Positions 1-10,959 of a DNA stretch of 64,000 bases are shown here, one piece after another. Position 1 is the stretch's first letter; the number at the start of each line of letters is the position of its first letter. Origin of the DNA: Timema cristinae. Its lineage: Eukaryota > Arthropoda > Insecta > Phasmatodea > Timematidae. The stretch lies in NCBI GenBank assembly GCA_039000515.1, contig JBCFYV010000012.1:9874676-9938675 (forward strand), written 5' to 3'. The notes under the pieces are model-generated. The model made no database searches and was not told where the DNA came from. It saw only the letters and a list, made by a program, of their open reading frames with translations. A program made the translations under genes and the position numbers.

Positions 1-394
1 AATATACCTGACTTCATTTTGTTCAGTTAGATCATTCAGTTTGTTCTTATGTTCCTCCTGGGTCGTCATCCCTCTAGATTGTGAGAAGCCGAGTCTCTCT
101 TGGTGACAGGGTCCTGAGGGAACGGACCGGGTTCTGGCAGCACTCCAGCGGTTTTCTGGGAGGGGGCTGAAATAGACTCCAGGGCGTGGCCTTCGCTTAC
201 TCCTGCTCCTTCTCCAATTCAAAACTCTTTAAATAGGGTCGTCACGTGTCACCACCTCAAGAAATAAAGACGCACCATCGGCAACGTCTCATACCTTCTT
301 TATTCCAGGAGTAGCTCACATTACTCGACAGGTTTGTCTTCTAAACAGTCATTCACCGCCATTCTAAAGGTAGTTCTATCAAGTGTATCCCCGC
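1..394. other. unassigned sequence, no gene seen
   Basis: No ORF or known repeat is recognised. Around 225-275 there is a TATA-like TTTAAATAG, then a CACGTG E-box and AATAAA close by. That spacing can occur in LTRs or compact promoters, but nothing else supports either reading. Confidence 0.3.
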
Positions 395-470
395 TCCGCA
401 TCTTACTACCCGTCCAGGCTATTTGCATATCTACACTAATGAAGTAGGAATGAGAGAGGTATAACTAATC
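395..470 (-). repeat. SINE 3' tail fragment (shared tail)
   Basis: On the minus strand this matches the 3' tail common to both SINE families here: a degenerate GGGTAGTAAGAYGCGG block with the ATTAGTGTA.. stretch before it. The tRNA-like head is missing, so this is a truncated old copy. Confidence 0.55.
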
Positions 471-504
471 ATTAGTGTACCCAATCTCGTATGGATGGAG
501 AGGG

Positions 505-760
505 GAATACCCAGAGCCCTGCGTTTGTGGAGATCGCGATAATTCGCGAATGTTAGATATGGCATTTTTTCTTTCAGATGTTCATATTTCAGGTTACCCT
601 GATTGCAAATATATGCTCAGAATTGTCGCGATAATTCGCAAAATTGGCGTTTTAGCGCGATATTCGCGATTTTAAACGATGTCCGCGATAATCGCGATTT
701 AGTCGCGATTTTCGGCATTCGCGCTAATATTTTGGGATATTGAAAAATTAATATTTTAAG
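505..760. repeat. cluster of TCGCGAT/ATCGCGA motifs
   Basis: Short CGCGATAATTCGCG-like motifs recur in both orientations from about 531 to 720. Dense CG-containing palindromic words stand out in this AT-rich DNA. They lie just upstream of a hAT transposase fossil, so they may be subterminal repeats of the same dead element; that link is inferred. Confidence 0.4.
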
Positions 761-900
761 TTTGAAAATTGCATTTTTAATTTTCCAATATTCTAAGTAG
801 GGGTACGCCTAACATAGAGCAGGTCAAGATTAATTTTAAAGTACTGCCCTTTTTTGTCAACTACGATGGAGATTTGTCGTTTTTCTACATTGAAATGTAA

Positions 901-1161
901 ACAAAATTGAAAGTTTTGATGGAAGAGAGTGATGGCATTGAAAGTTTAAAAATTGAGAATGTGCTGCTAGGGCTGAAGACAGACAGTATGTTCAGTGACT
1001 TCGCAACAAAGTGTTTGCAAGCGTTGTGGCTGCCGATTTCAAATGCAGATTCAGAACGATATTTTTCTAGCTATAGTTTAGTAGTAACAGACCGCAGAAC
1101 CACAATGAAAGTGGATAACATTGTTACCAGCTGCAAGTTGCAGTTTGTTGATGTTGAGTAG
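901..1161 (+). pseudogene. hAT transposase C-terminal fragment
   Basis: The reading frame ending at 1161 encodes about 87 residues whose second half contains WLPISNADSERYFSSY followed by TDRRTTM and DNI. This matches the pattern of the hAT-family C-terminal dimerisation region (LP.S..DSER.FS.Y.....DRR..). In intact transposases this segment helps form the dimer or oligomer and contributes to the catalytic fold. A TAA in frame at 898 closes the frame upstream, and no BED finger or DDE portion is seen, so only the last part of a transposase remains. The AT-rich downstream flank (1162-1600) shows no coding sequence. It is almost certainly non-functional; an exapted short ORF is a remote alternative. 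Confidence 0.72.
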
Positions 1162-1656
1162 TTATTTTGTATTTTCTAGCCTAAATTGAGATTTAAAAAT
1201 ATAGTCACAATTTTTGTGAAGTAACAAGATGATTGTTGTGTAATATTTTGTCTTTGTGACTTGTACATACTTTTCCCGGACCAGCTGCCGCTAAATCTTA
1301 CTTTTTTAATAAATTGACAGCACATTTTTTTTTTTTTTGCGGACTAGTGGTTTTTACCGTTTTGTCCAAACAAAATGTAATTTTTTGTTTTCACTTCAAT
1401 ATGTTTAGTTTACCTGTTTCAAACATTGTCCTGGAAGTCTAGTTTTAACCCAACAAAGTCACCTTAATCACGAAAGTTTGGTAAAAAACACTTTTTTAAC
1501 GCTTTTGTCTTAATTCGATAATTTCGTCGCAAAAATAGGATTTTTGTAATTCACCGCTTATTCACCGCTTTTGGTAAACTTAAAAACGAAATTGGGCTTT
1601 TTTATTCACCATAAAAGCAGGGCTCTGGGGATACCATATAGAAATTAAACACCGCA
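1162..1656. other. AT-rich spacer, no gene seen
   Basis: AT-rich with T homopolymers, probably the decayed 3' side of the hAT fossil. No ORF, tRNA-like head or terminal repeat was recognised. Confidence 0.35.
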
Positions 1657-1659
1657 TTA

Positions 1660-2346
1660 GGGTTCGGCCAGACTGCCAAGCGTGCGAGCGAGCGCGCAAG
1701 CGACTGGGTGGCCAAACTGGCGAGCGCGCGAGCGAGCGAGCACGTAATTAGCGGACCCTAGTTAGATTATTATTAGCACCGCGTCTTACTACCCGTTCGG
1801 GTTATACGCACTTACGCTAATGTGTAATGGTAGGGTTATTGTGAGATGAAATGAAGGACCTACAGTTTAACGTGGAATCCGAACCACGGTGGTGGCCTGG
1901 CATTCCCTACATTCACAAGATGTCTTGTCAGAGGTGAAGGAAGGGTTTGGTAATCAGATAAATCTGTGCCGGGACCGAGGATTGAACCCCGGCCGCCAGC
2001 ACAGAAGTCTGACACCTTACCCCTAGACCGCCAGGTCACCGGGCCATTAATAGCAAGTGTGTTAAACCTATCACTGATAGAAAAAAGTCAAATATCATGT
2101 CAAAATGAGAAGTTTCCCAGCACTCAATGAACCAACATACAATAATATTGCCTAGCGCCTGTAAACTAGACTGTACCGGGTCGAGCGCGCGCGCTTGAAA
2201 AATAGAACCAGTTCTATCTTTCAAGCGCGCGCGCTCAGTCGCTCGCGCGCTCGCTCGCTCGCTCGCTCCAGTGTGGCCACCCCCATTACAATCAATGTGT
2301 TCTATTTTATATTTTAGTCGCTCGCGCGCTCAGTCTGGCCGTACCC
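1660..2346 (-). mobile_element. PIF/Harbinger-like non-autonomous element, recombinant copy
   Basis: The inverted termini GGGTTCGGCCAGACTG and CAGTCTGGCCGTACCC are flanked by the 3-bp duplication TTA (1657-1659 and 2347-2349). TWA duplications with GGG-starting termini are typical of PIF/Harbinger elements. Beneath the tips lie GC-rich runs of GAGCGAGCGCGCGAGCGACT and a second GTGGCCAMACTGG motif, likely transposase binding sites. No transposase is encoded. A SINE-B lies inside on the minus strand. The copy is in the opposite orientation to the larger one at 31129-32555 and lacks the segment between that copy's two SINEs. Confidence 0.8.
1768..2040 (-). repeat. SINE-B (tRNA-derived), inside the Harbinger-like element
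   Basis: On the minus strand it begins GGTGACCTGGCGGTCTAGGG with an A-box-like TGGCGGTCTAGGGG and a B-box GGTTCAATCC, as in tRNA-derived SINEs read by RNA polymerase III. It ends in the shared tail GGGTAGTAAGACGCGGTGCT plus AAT repeats. Its flanks do not match each other: the head side carries TTAATGGCC and the tail side TCTAACTAGGG. These are the duplications of two separate insertions in the related element at 31129-32555. Confidence 0.85.
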
Positions 2347-2722
2347 TTACACCCTGACGGAATTGGAAAGCCAAACTCCCTGCTACAGGCAAATCAGACA
2401 AGACGATACTGACGCCTTTGTCCTCGTGTCCAACATTGAGAGTTTCAGCGATGAATTTCGGGGTGTTATTAGGATACCGTGTATGTCATTCCATCATTTG
2501 CGTCAGAGCATGCCCTGACATTTTAAAACCAGCGTGACATGCAATGTTTTAGTTTTAAGTAAATAGTTTAATAGATTTTGTCTCTCAACATCTCGTTGGT
2601 ACTTGAGATATTACAGTTTAAACATTCTACCTAGTGTGCACTTTCACACGTTACCTTTATATCTTCTAATCTATTGCGTTGATGGGTGGTGGGGGCTGGG
2701 CCGAGTTGAACGTTGACAAACT

Positions 2723-2723
<1 letters not shown>

Positions 2724-2771
<48 letters not shown>

Positions 2772-3019
2772 TTTAGCACCGCATATTGCTACCCGTTCTA
2801 GTTATACTCTTAAGTACTAATTACGCTAAGGGACTAGGACTAGAGAAGGTTGAATTTAGAGGAAATGAACCCGCATTTTCATGGAAGGAGAGTGGAAACC
2901 CGTTTAGAATAGACCACCTCAGTTCATCTGAGCGAGATTTGAACTTCGATCACCCCGTCCTCAGCAGTCTTAGCTCAACACGAAACTAGCACGTAATCTA
3001 ACTTCGCCACCGAGGCGGG
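2724..3019 (-). repeat. SINE-A (tRNA-derived), full length with AAT tail
   Basis: Read on the minus strand it starts CCCGCCTCGGTGGCGAAGTT at 3019. It carries a degenerate B box (GAAGTTCAAATCTCG), the body with the GTGGAGGGAGAGTGG-type stretch (here altered), and the shared 3' tail ending near 2774. The (AAT)n run at 2724-2772 is its 3' tail. It is moderately diverged, so an older insertion than the copy at 7555. Confidence 0.8.
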
Positions 3020-3253
3020 TAACTACTAATAAAAAACTTGTCTTCGTGAAAATGCTCTGTCCACCAATAATACAGAAAAGAGGAAACTAGTGACGGGCGT
3101 ATATAATATACTAGGATTCTGGTAGATAAGAATCTTTTTAAATCACATATGTCTTGTGGTCAGTTGTGATGAAACTTTACCTGATTAATAGTGTTGGATC
3201 ATGGGTATTCTAAATTTCATGAAAAGTGACAGTTGTGAATTACATGCATTTAC

Positions 3254-3758
3254 AAGGCCGGTCTAAGGCAAAAACTTTGTATGTTCAAAACTCACATTTT
3301 GCGCCCCACTCCACGCAATTGAAAAAATCGTGGAGGATACAATATATGGCCATTTTAAATCTCGACCCTTTGTATACATATTTTTAGTGGCGAAATTTAA
3401 TTTGTTTTAAATAACTAAAAACTACTGTATTCTATAATAGTCAGACAATGACGTCATTGTGTTTTCGGCCTTAACATCTTTTAGTTTTTCCTTCTTGTTT
3501 TTAACTTGAATAATTCTGTTGGTTATTTTTGTTTTCTTCTATATAGTTAGGTTTCAGTATACAAATATACAGTGAGGTATAAAGTATACTACACTTCCAA
3601 GAACTATAAAAACCTGGATTTTCATAAAGGTTCTAAAGATTCTTTAATTATATTTACATATTCCCAGATAAAAACAAACAAAATTTATTTTGGGGACCAT
3701 TTGGGTGGCCCTCTGAATTTTTTGTGTAAGCGGTTGCACACCCCTTAGAACGGCCTGA
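3254..3758. mobile_element. possible short DNA transposon
   Basis: AGGCCGGTCTAAGG near 3255 is mirrored by CCTTAGAACGGCCT near 3746, a 14-bp inverted pair with one mismatch about 500 bp apart. No clear target duplication and no transposase are seen, so this could be chance or an old MITE. Confidence 0.35.
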
Positions 3759-3759
3759 T

Positions 3760-4554
3760 AATATATAAGGTTTGTTTTAGAAACTTTTATAAATGCGAAC
3801 AATATTCTTTTTCTAATATCTGAATCAAACTGTACTTCCTTACTACACAGATAAACTGTAGGTTGGTTTGCATGCTATTAGATAATAAAAAAAAGATACC
3901 GAGGTGAGTTGACAAAACCACTTATTTATATCACCATCATGGCCTCTATTTTATAAAGACTTTACAAATGTATGCCTTTCATTCAGAAAGAAAAACAACC
4001 AATCTCTTTACAAATGTTATAGGTCGACTTCCAGAGCAACGAGTTCATTTTTCACATTTAAAATTCAAGAGAAAATCAAATTTCTGGTCTGGCGATAGAG
4101 AAAACTTTACTAAAGAAATTAATGAACAATTGATTTCCGCCTTTTATGACAGTATCATAAAAAATTCATCCTAACGGCCTTTAGTTGCAGAGGGTTAATT
4201 TAGTAGCTACTCGCTGGAGTGTAAATTCGTGTTCCAACAAACTCGGCGAGTGTCGGGATTACACTCAGTTACTCGACTTGTCGACTCGCTCACTAGAGGT
4301 GTTTCAAATAACGCGGTAGGAATATTATTTGTTTGTTTAATCGCATTGTCTGCAATGATATGGAACTGCGATAATATTGACCAGTTCTTTCATTGAAGTA
4401 TTGGATACACCATATTTTTCTCGTTTTGATATCCCTTCTCCAACATATAGACCCTACTCTATTATTTTCATTTTCCTTTTGTTTTCAACGTCTGTTGAAG
4501 TTTGTTTTATATTAAAAGGGCAACAGTTCCTGCAAATACTGTTTCTCTCGGCAT
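3760..4554. other. unassigned sequence with a 68-codon ORF
   Basis: An ATG-started frame at 3968-4174 (68 codons) has no recognisable motif. A CG-containing patch at 4200-4310 repeats the ACTCG word many times, as hAT-like termini in invertebrates often do. No firm feature. Confidence 0.25.
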
Positions 4555-4772
4555 TTCAGCTACTGCCGTTGATGGGGAGATCAAGGTTCGACTCTCGGTT
4601 GGATGTACTGGGGGTGGTTTTTACATCGTGGCTTTCAACTCACCTTCCATGCACATGCGGGTACACTCCCTATAAATATAACCTTTATATCCCTGAAACC
4701 ATTAGCGTAATTAGTGCATACGCATATAACCCGAATGGGTAGTAAGACGAGGTGATAAATAATAAAAAAGCT
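4555..4772 (+). repeat. SINE-A, 5'-truncated
   Basis: It begins within the tRNA-like head (GATGGGGAGATCAAGGTTCG, B box GGTTCGACTC). It continues through the body with an ATGCGGGTACACT-like stretch and ends in the shared tail (AACCCGAATGGGTAGTAAGACG) followed by AATAATAAA. Diverged copy. Confidence 0.7.
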
Positions 4773-5258
4773 AGCAGGTATTAAATTCGCTCTCTAACTG
4801 AGGAATGGTGATTGAATCTCTTTTACAAATAATCGGTAATTCAAGCTTATAGATGCACCTGTTTAACTGTCAACTGTTGAGATAGCAGGACCGGCCGCGT
4901 CCATTAGGGAAACTTGGTGGTCGCTCACAGCGCAAAGATGCTAGGGGCATATTTCAACGAAACTTAATTTGTTTTTACAGTTAATAAAATAAATATTTAA
5001 ATTAAGTTATTTAATAATTATTTATAAAATAAGAAAAACAACTTTTTATTTTAATTACTAAAACATACTTTTTAAATGGATGAGAATAAACATAATCACT
5101 TTTATAGTTTTATGGCATTCAAGGTCACTTTGATATGTAGTTAAAGTCTTCCGAAAATATTAAGAAAAGAGTAAAGGAAGACGGTAAATTTTTGCATACA
5201 TTGATTGATAGGAAGAGTAAGGGGTGACCCCTTATTTTTGTTTATTAACTTTTTTTTT
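4773..5258. other. AT-rich spacer, no gene seen
   Basis: No ORF of note, no tRNA-like head and no clear inverted termini. Confidence 0.35.
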
Positions 5259-5540
5259 GGTGACCTGGTGGTCTAGGGGTAAGGTGTCAGACTTCTGTGC
5301 TGGCGGCCGGGGTTCAATCCTCGGTCCCGGCAAAAATTTATCTGATTACCAAACCCTTCCTTCACCTCTGACAAGACATCTTGTGAATGTGGGGAATGCC
5401 AGGCCTCCACCGTGGTTCGGATTCCACGTTAAACTGTAGGTCCTTCATTTCATCTCGCAATCACCCTTCCATTACACATTAGCGTAAGTGCGTACAACCC
5501 GAATGGGTAGTAAGGCGCGGTGCTAATAATAATAATAATA
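5259..5540 (+). repeat. SINE-B, full length
   Basis: The head is GGTGACCTGGTGGTCTAGGG, the B box GGTTCAATCC, then the family body, then the shared tail GGGTAGTAAGGCGCGGTGCT and AAT repeats. Flanks TAACTTTTTTTT (before) and TAACTATTTTTTT (after) are a plausible imperfect target duplication, as expected for LINE-driven insertion. Confidence 0.88.
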
Positions 5541-7080
5541 ACTATTTTTTTATTTCATTTTACCAGTATTTTGTCACCCTGTCATCATTATTATTTTGCG
5601 TCACACAGGGGGTATGGTTTATTTACATTAGCTGGAATACAACTGGGGCGCAAATTTTAAATTTTGACTAGGTTGCATGAAAACATGATTGACACGATTA
5701 TACATGTGCCGACCTGTGCGGGCCACCAGGAAATAAATCCATGCTATTGTAAAATTATACTAAACGAATTTTAATGTTTAGTGACTTTCTGGAATTTAAT
5801 ACGTGCCTCAGCCATTCTTTTGGCTGTTGTGCCTCACAGATTGACTTGGTTACCTTTTAGTATTTGGATTGGAACGGCACTACTTGAGTGTTTGATAAAG
5901 GACCAATCCCGTCTATGCTTGTTGACAGCGGTAAGGTCTGCCAAATCGGTCAGGTCATCCCTTATGAATAACTATGACAAGGAAGGCCAAGATCTATATT
6001 CCCTAAAGGATCTATAGATTGCAGATAAGGTTATATCTAGAGAAAATATAATTTATTATATCAAATATTATTAATTACTAACCAGATATTACTTAATTGC
6101 TAATTAAACTTGTAGCGACCTAATATTTCAACGCGATTCATTTTTGACAGAAAATGTATCAATAGAATAAAACATAATTTTAATTTTAAAGTTTTTCATT
6201 ATTTTCTTTTATTATCAATGATACCTATAAACAAAAGAAATTTAGAATTTTGTTTTGTTTTGTTTTGTTTTAAACACATCAAATTAATTTTAATGACAAG
6301 GTATTCTTATTTAAATAGTATATTAAACATTGATATTTTAACAGTAAATTTTGTAAAGAAAAATAAATAATTTTGAAACATAAGTATATTTGTGTTTATT
6401 GTAGGGGCCTTAATTTTTTTTAAAGCCCCAGGGTCTCAAAAGCCCTAAATCCGGCCCTGTATATGGCAAATATCAAGATATGATTGTGAACATTAGAAAC
6501 AAACACAATGGGTTCAAGGGAAATATAAAGAAACCATATCTATTAAAATTGACTAAAATAAACGTTTAAATAGAAATAATACAGCCAGTACAAGGAGTCC
6601 CGTGTAACCGAGGTTAACGGAACAGGTGTGGCCTTGAGTAACCAACATCTCGGATAATATGGAACATTATGTAGATCACGACCAGTAGATAAGTTGCAGC
6701 CGTAGCGGAGGTTAGTAGTTGGTGTAGTGCACTCCAGTAGGAACAACTCAAGTCTGACCTGCCTCAAGGTGGGGTGGAAACAGACGATCTGTGCTGATGA
6801 ATGTGATGGACAACGTACTGCGGTTTGCCTGACGTCCGGTGGAACTCACCTGAGTGACATTATCTTCAAAAGTGAAAAACGTTTAATATGTAAATTGCTT
6901 TTATTTAGCTAGTGAATATTTATTTTTCAATTTACTTATCTTCTAATATTTTTGGCTCCACCCTGATTGAGTGTATTATGTTTAATACAAAGTCTATTAA
7001 TTGCTTATGTCGTAGCTATAAAACGAATGAGCCAGTCTCGGATAGTCGGGATGCAACTGTATAGAAATATTGATGATAAT
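5541..7080. other. AT-rich spacer, no gene seen
   Basis: Frames at 5781-6017 (78 codons) and 6543-6767 (minus) have no recognisable domain. The stretch near 6405-6470, with AGCCCCAGGGTCTC and CCGGCCCTGTATA, looks like one end of a decayed DNA transposon, but a partner end was not found. Confidence 0.3.
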
Positions 7081-7105
7081 AATAATAATAATAATAATAA
7101 TAATT
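7076..7105. repeat. AAT microsatellite
   Basis: About eight AAT units, close to the tail of the adjacent SINE-B. Confidence 0.8.
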
Positions 7106-7139
7106 ATGATTCAATCCACCTCACACCTCAAGCATTATT

Positions 7140-7422
7140 ATTAGCATTATTATTATTAACACCGCGTCTTACTACCCGTTGGGTTATACGCACTTACGCT
7201 AATGTGTAATGGAAGGGTGATTGTGAGATGAAATGAAGGACCTACAGTTTAACGTGGAATCCGAACCACGGTGGAGCCCTGGCATTCCTCACATTCACAA
7301 GATGTCTTGTCAGAGGTGAAGGAAGAGTTTGGCAATCAGATAAATCTGTGCCGGGACCAAGGATTGAGCCCCGGACCCCTGCACAGAAGTCCGACACCTT
7401 ACCCCTAGACCGCCAGGTCACC
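7140..7422 (-). repeat. SINE-B, full length with 14-bp target duplication
   Basis: On the minus strand the head starts at 7422 (GGTGACCTGGCGGTCTAGGG), with the B box (GGCTCAATCC) and the shared 3' tail ending near 7160 plus an ATT/AAT tail. TCACACCTCAAGCA (7120-7133) and TCACACCCCAAGCA (7425-7438) are the target duplications with one mismatch. Confidence 0.9.
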
Positions 7423-7497
7423 GATCACACCCCAAGCAGAAAAACTGTGTCATGTCTACCAATTTTATTAGTTTGGCAGTTTTTTGTGTGTGTGTGC

Positions 7498-7550
7498 ACT
7501 ACGTCTTACTACCCGTCTAGGTTATCCGTAAATTTACATTAATAGGGGTA
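7498..7550 (-). repeat. SINE tail fragment serving as insertion target
   Basis: On the minus strand this is the shared SINE tail (ACTACGTCTTACTACCCGTC on plus). The SINE-A at 7555 inserted at its inner edge, so the order of insertion can be read here. Confidence 0.6.
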
Positions 7551-7554
7551 ACAA

Positions 7555-7806
7555 CCCGCCTCGGTGGCGTAGTTGGCTAACGCGCTTGTCGTGTGAGCTC
7601 GACTGCTGAGGACGGGGAGATCGAGGTTCGAATCTCTGGTCGGGTGAACTGGTAGTGGTTTTTCTAAATGGTTTTCCACTCTCCCTCCACGCAAATGCGG
7701 GTTCACTTCCTCTAATTCAACTTTACCCATTCCTAATCCATTAGCGTAATTAGTAATTAAAGCGTATAACCCGAACGGGTAGTAAGACGCGGTGCGAAAT
7801 ATTATT
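7555..7806 (+). repeat. SINE-A, full length with 17-bp target duplication
   Basis: The head is CCCGCCTCGGTGGCGTAGTT (A box TGGCGTAGTTGG) and the B box GGTTCGAATCTC. The body contains CACTCTCCCTCCACGCAAAT and the tail AACCCGAACGGGTAGTAAGA. The copy is flanked by ATTAATAGGGGTAACAA (7538-7554) and ATTAATAGGGGTAATAA (7807-7823), a 17-bp duplication with one mismatch. It is one of the youngest SINE-A copies in the window. Confidence 0.93.
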
Positions 7807-7823
7807 ATTAATAGGGGTAATAA

Positions 7824-9115
7824 TGAGGAATGTAGAGTAAAGAATTTGCGTGAAAGGGGGGGGGTGTATCCATTTATAAAAAACGCGCTTTTACACCAAT
7901 ACGGGATTTGGACCCAGACATTTACGTTACGGTAAACCACACCAGGTGAGGTTGAAGCCTAAGCTAGCGCTTTTCACAATGTGCTCAGTGAAGCCCTTGG
8001 TCTCCGCCATTGTTATATCAGGCTTCATGAAACCATTATTTTAGAATATTCTTAATTTGTTGCTCATACTAAATTGTATCATTAATTAGAATTGACATTT
8101 TTTTTCAAACTTGAATAAAGGATATTTTCCAAGGGTAGAGAACATGTGATTTTTTTTCGTATGCTTTATACTTGTAAATTCTAACTGTCGCAATTGAATG
8201 TTTATAATTTTGATGTAAAATGTTTTATGAGGCTTCCAACATGTATTTTTTCTGCTGTAAGGGCTCCTTCGGTTAAAAACGTTTGGGAACCCCCGCACTA
8301 AGCCACCGATTGGAGTCTGAGCTGTGTTATTTGTTTCAGAATGAATCATTTGGTATTTTATTAGTAGTGTCACGCCAAAATTTCTCTTATGACATTTATA
8401 AAGCAATTTTTTGTAAGTTTAACTTATTTACGATTTCATAATAGAATCTCGCTCTCAAAAAACATTTGTTTTTGTTAGCTTTTTTTTCTTCTCACGTGTA
8501 GTCTTTATGGTGCCAATTTGTTGTGGTGAAGTGGTAGGAAGAGAGAGAAAGAGAGAGAGAAAAGGTTCGCACACTACAGAACAGGCAAGACTGAAATTGG
8601 GGAAGCAGGTGACAAAGTGGTTTAATTTCAACGCCCCTTTGTTTTCTTGTCGTACCGCTGAACTACGCCACTGTTGAACGAGGTGTGGCGTGTACACTTT
8701 GTCACGAGGGTAAGGTTAGAGGGCCTTGAATTCTTTGTTCTGCGATAAGAGAAATTGCCGAACTAAAGGGGGGAAGGGGGGGGGAGGGAGAGGAAAAAAA
8801 CCCAAATCAAACTTTTTTTTTTCATCGATTTTAACTTCCCGTTGCTCATATTAGGGAATGAAGAAAGTAGATCAATTAATTGCATACAACCCATCTTATG
8901 ATCTTAAGGTAGATAGATACACACTATGGAGTATTACTCTACAACGTTTTGGAAAATATTCCTGAATTTAATTTTTTCTCATTTTCATATAAAATAATAA
9001 TAAAATATTTGTCGATTCAATGAGAAAAGGACAAGTATGTTCACCCATTAAAAAAATCGGCTCTATACTTATTTTTCCACGTTGCATAGTAAGCCTTAAT
9101 TTCGATATAGACTGG
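7824..9115. other. unassigned sequence, no gene seen
   Basis: Minus-strand frames at 8086-8406 and 8455-8697 have no motif and cross homopolymer-rich DNA. An A/G-rich tract lies at 8540-8570 and a G-rich tract at 8766-8800. Confidence 0.3.
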
Positions 9116-9262
9116 ATTGGTCATAATAAGGAAGTCGGGGTTCGAATTCTGGTTGGATGCACTGAGGGTAATTGTTTTGAATTGATTTCCCAATCTCTCT
9201 CCTATAAATTATATTTTATTCATCTCTTCCTCATGAGTGTATGTGTTACGGCAAGCCAGAAA
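9116..9262 (+). repeat. degenerate SINE-A
   Basis: B-box-like GGGTTCGAATTC, then TGGATGCACTGAGGGTAATT and the TTCCCAATCTCTCTCC body word. The tail is eroded. Confidence 0.45.
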
Positions 9263-10955
9263 TTAGGCTAAAGACACTATTATACGAGTAATGTTGACAT
9301 CATCCAAATTATGTGGATACTATTAAGTGAGAGGTGATTGAATAATGTTTTCGAAGTTCGTCCGGATAATATTGACACTATCCGCCCGAACTTGGATAAT
9401 GTTAAATTCTAGGGTTGAGGTTAAGTAAGTTGGGATGGATTCAACTAGGTTAGGTAATTTTAGGTTAGTTTTAAAAAAAGAATTGAAATGAGGCATTTTG
9501 AATGTTTGTGAACTGCCAAGGTCCAATTTCAGCTCCCATATAAAAATGACATTCCAAAATATAATCCGTATTAACGAATGCTTACTTTTACAAATAGTAG
9601 TAAACGTTATCCAAGTCTTGCTTGCTAATCTCGAGTTTATCCGGATAAGGTCGAAAATGCGATAAACTACTTTCTATTTCCATCTTCATTCACTGCACTT
9701 GGATAATGTTTACATCTCCCTGCTAATCTCTAAATTATACAGATGTTCGTACATTACATGTAACATATAACCCTACATATCTAGGCAGCCCGCATGGGTA
9801 AAGTAAGTCGTGGTGGAAAAATAAATCAAACTAGAGAATTTATTTTTCTTGCACATACTAAGAAAGTATTGTAATTTTGAAAAATTTCCACCCCAGGATT
9901 ATGATGAATATTAAAGTTTTATGTATCATAAACTAAAAAAATAATTTGGTCTTATAATTCCGTCCTTCCATTTGTGTGTCAGTTTATCATTCCATAGTTA
10001 GAACCACAGTCGAAACGTTTAATGGATTTTGTTCAGACTCTATATTTAAATAGTTTATAGTCATATCTCAAAGCGAGGTCCTTATTTTAATTATAGTTTT
10101 AAAATAAAAGATAGTTTACAAATTATGAGTTTTTGAAATTTTGAAATTTCACTAAAAAAAATGATGCTACGGAAAGAAATTGGCTATTCAGGGAGTGTTT
10201 TACGTAATATATAACACACTACTTTTTGTGGAAGAAAAATCAATTGATAGTAGATTATTTTTATCATAATTTTAAAACATTTGTTCTAAAATAAAATATA
10301 GTTTTTGAGACATTATGTACGATTGTGTCGTACCATTTATCCATTTAATCAAATCCTTATCACCTGTCAGTGGCAAGGAAAGCTTTTCCTTCTGCAAGCC
10401 AAATAAATACCTAAAGCATGCGCTTGTCGGCAAAGCTGGCGTGCGTGCAGGTAAGTGATTGTACCACGTGTCTTGTGTAGGTACAGTCATGTGAAATATA
10501 TCTCCCCATTTTTTTAATGATTGGTTATATTTCACAAAGGCTATCAGTTACAAACGACCTTATATTACTTTTAAGGCTGGCCACCGGTTATTGTGCATGA
10601 CTCTAAACCAAGACGTCCGAGTTAAATTCCACATCCGTTACACCGGGAATGGTTTTTACAAATTATGTCCATCCCTATATTTTCATCTCTTTATTCTCAT
10701 ATTAAGCCTTTAGTTACATTTTAAAACAAAGATATTGTATCACAACAAATGTATCGTTAATTACTAGTAATCCCTCATAGATATTTTTATTTATTTACTC
10801 AAGGGAATTAACGTACACTTCATTAACTGAATTATTATATCATCACACGAGAATTTCCATGAGCTATACCGAAAGAGCCTACCAAATTTGCCAGGAAAGG
10901 TATGTTCATACCTTGTAGGATTATTTTACATGCCACAATCGATATGGGACCGACA
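9263..10955. other. AT-rich spacer with faint SINE traces
   Basis: A tail-like CAGCCCGCATGGGTAAAGTA near 9786 and a head-like stretch near 10600-10640 suggest very old SINEs. No ORF with a domain; the minus-strand frame 10272-10535 is unconvincing. Confidence 0.3.
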
Positions 10956-10959
10956 GCTT

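Noticed and set aside
4377..4742. 121-codon ORF
   Set aside because: Its second half is the SINE-A at 4555-4772, and the first half has no recognisable domain.
7539..7940. 133-codon minus-strand ORF
   Set aside because: Runs antisense through the SINE-A at 7555-7806; similar frames appear in other SINE copies for the same reason.
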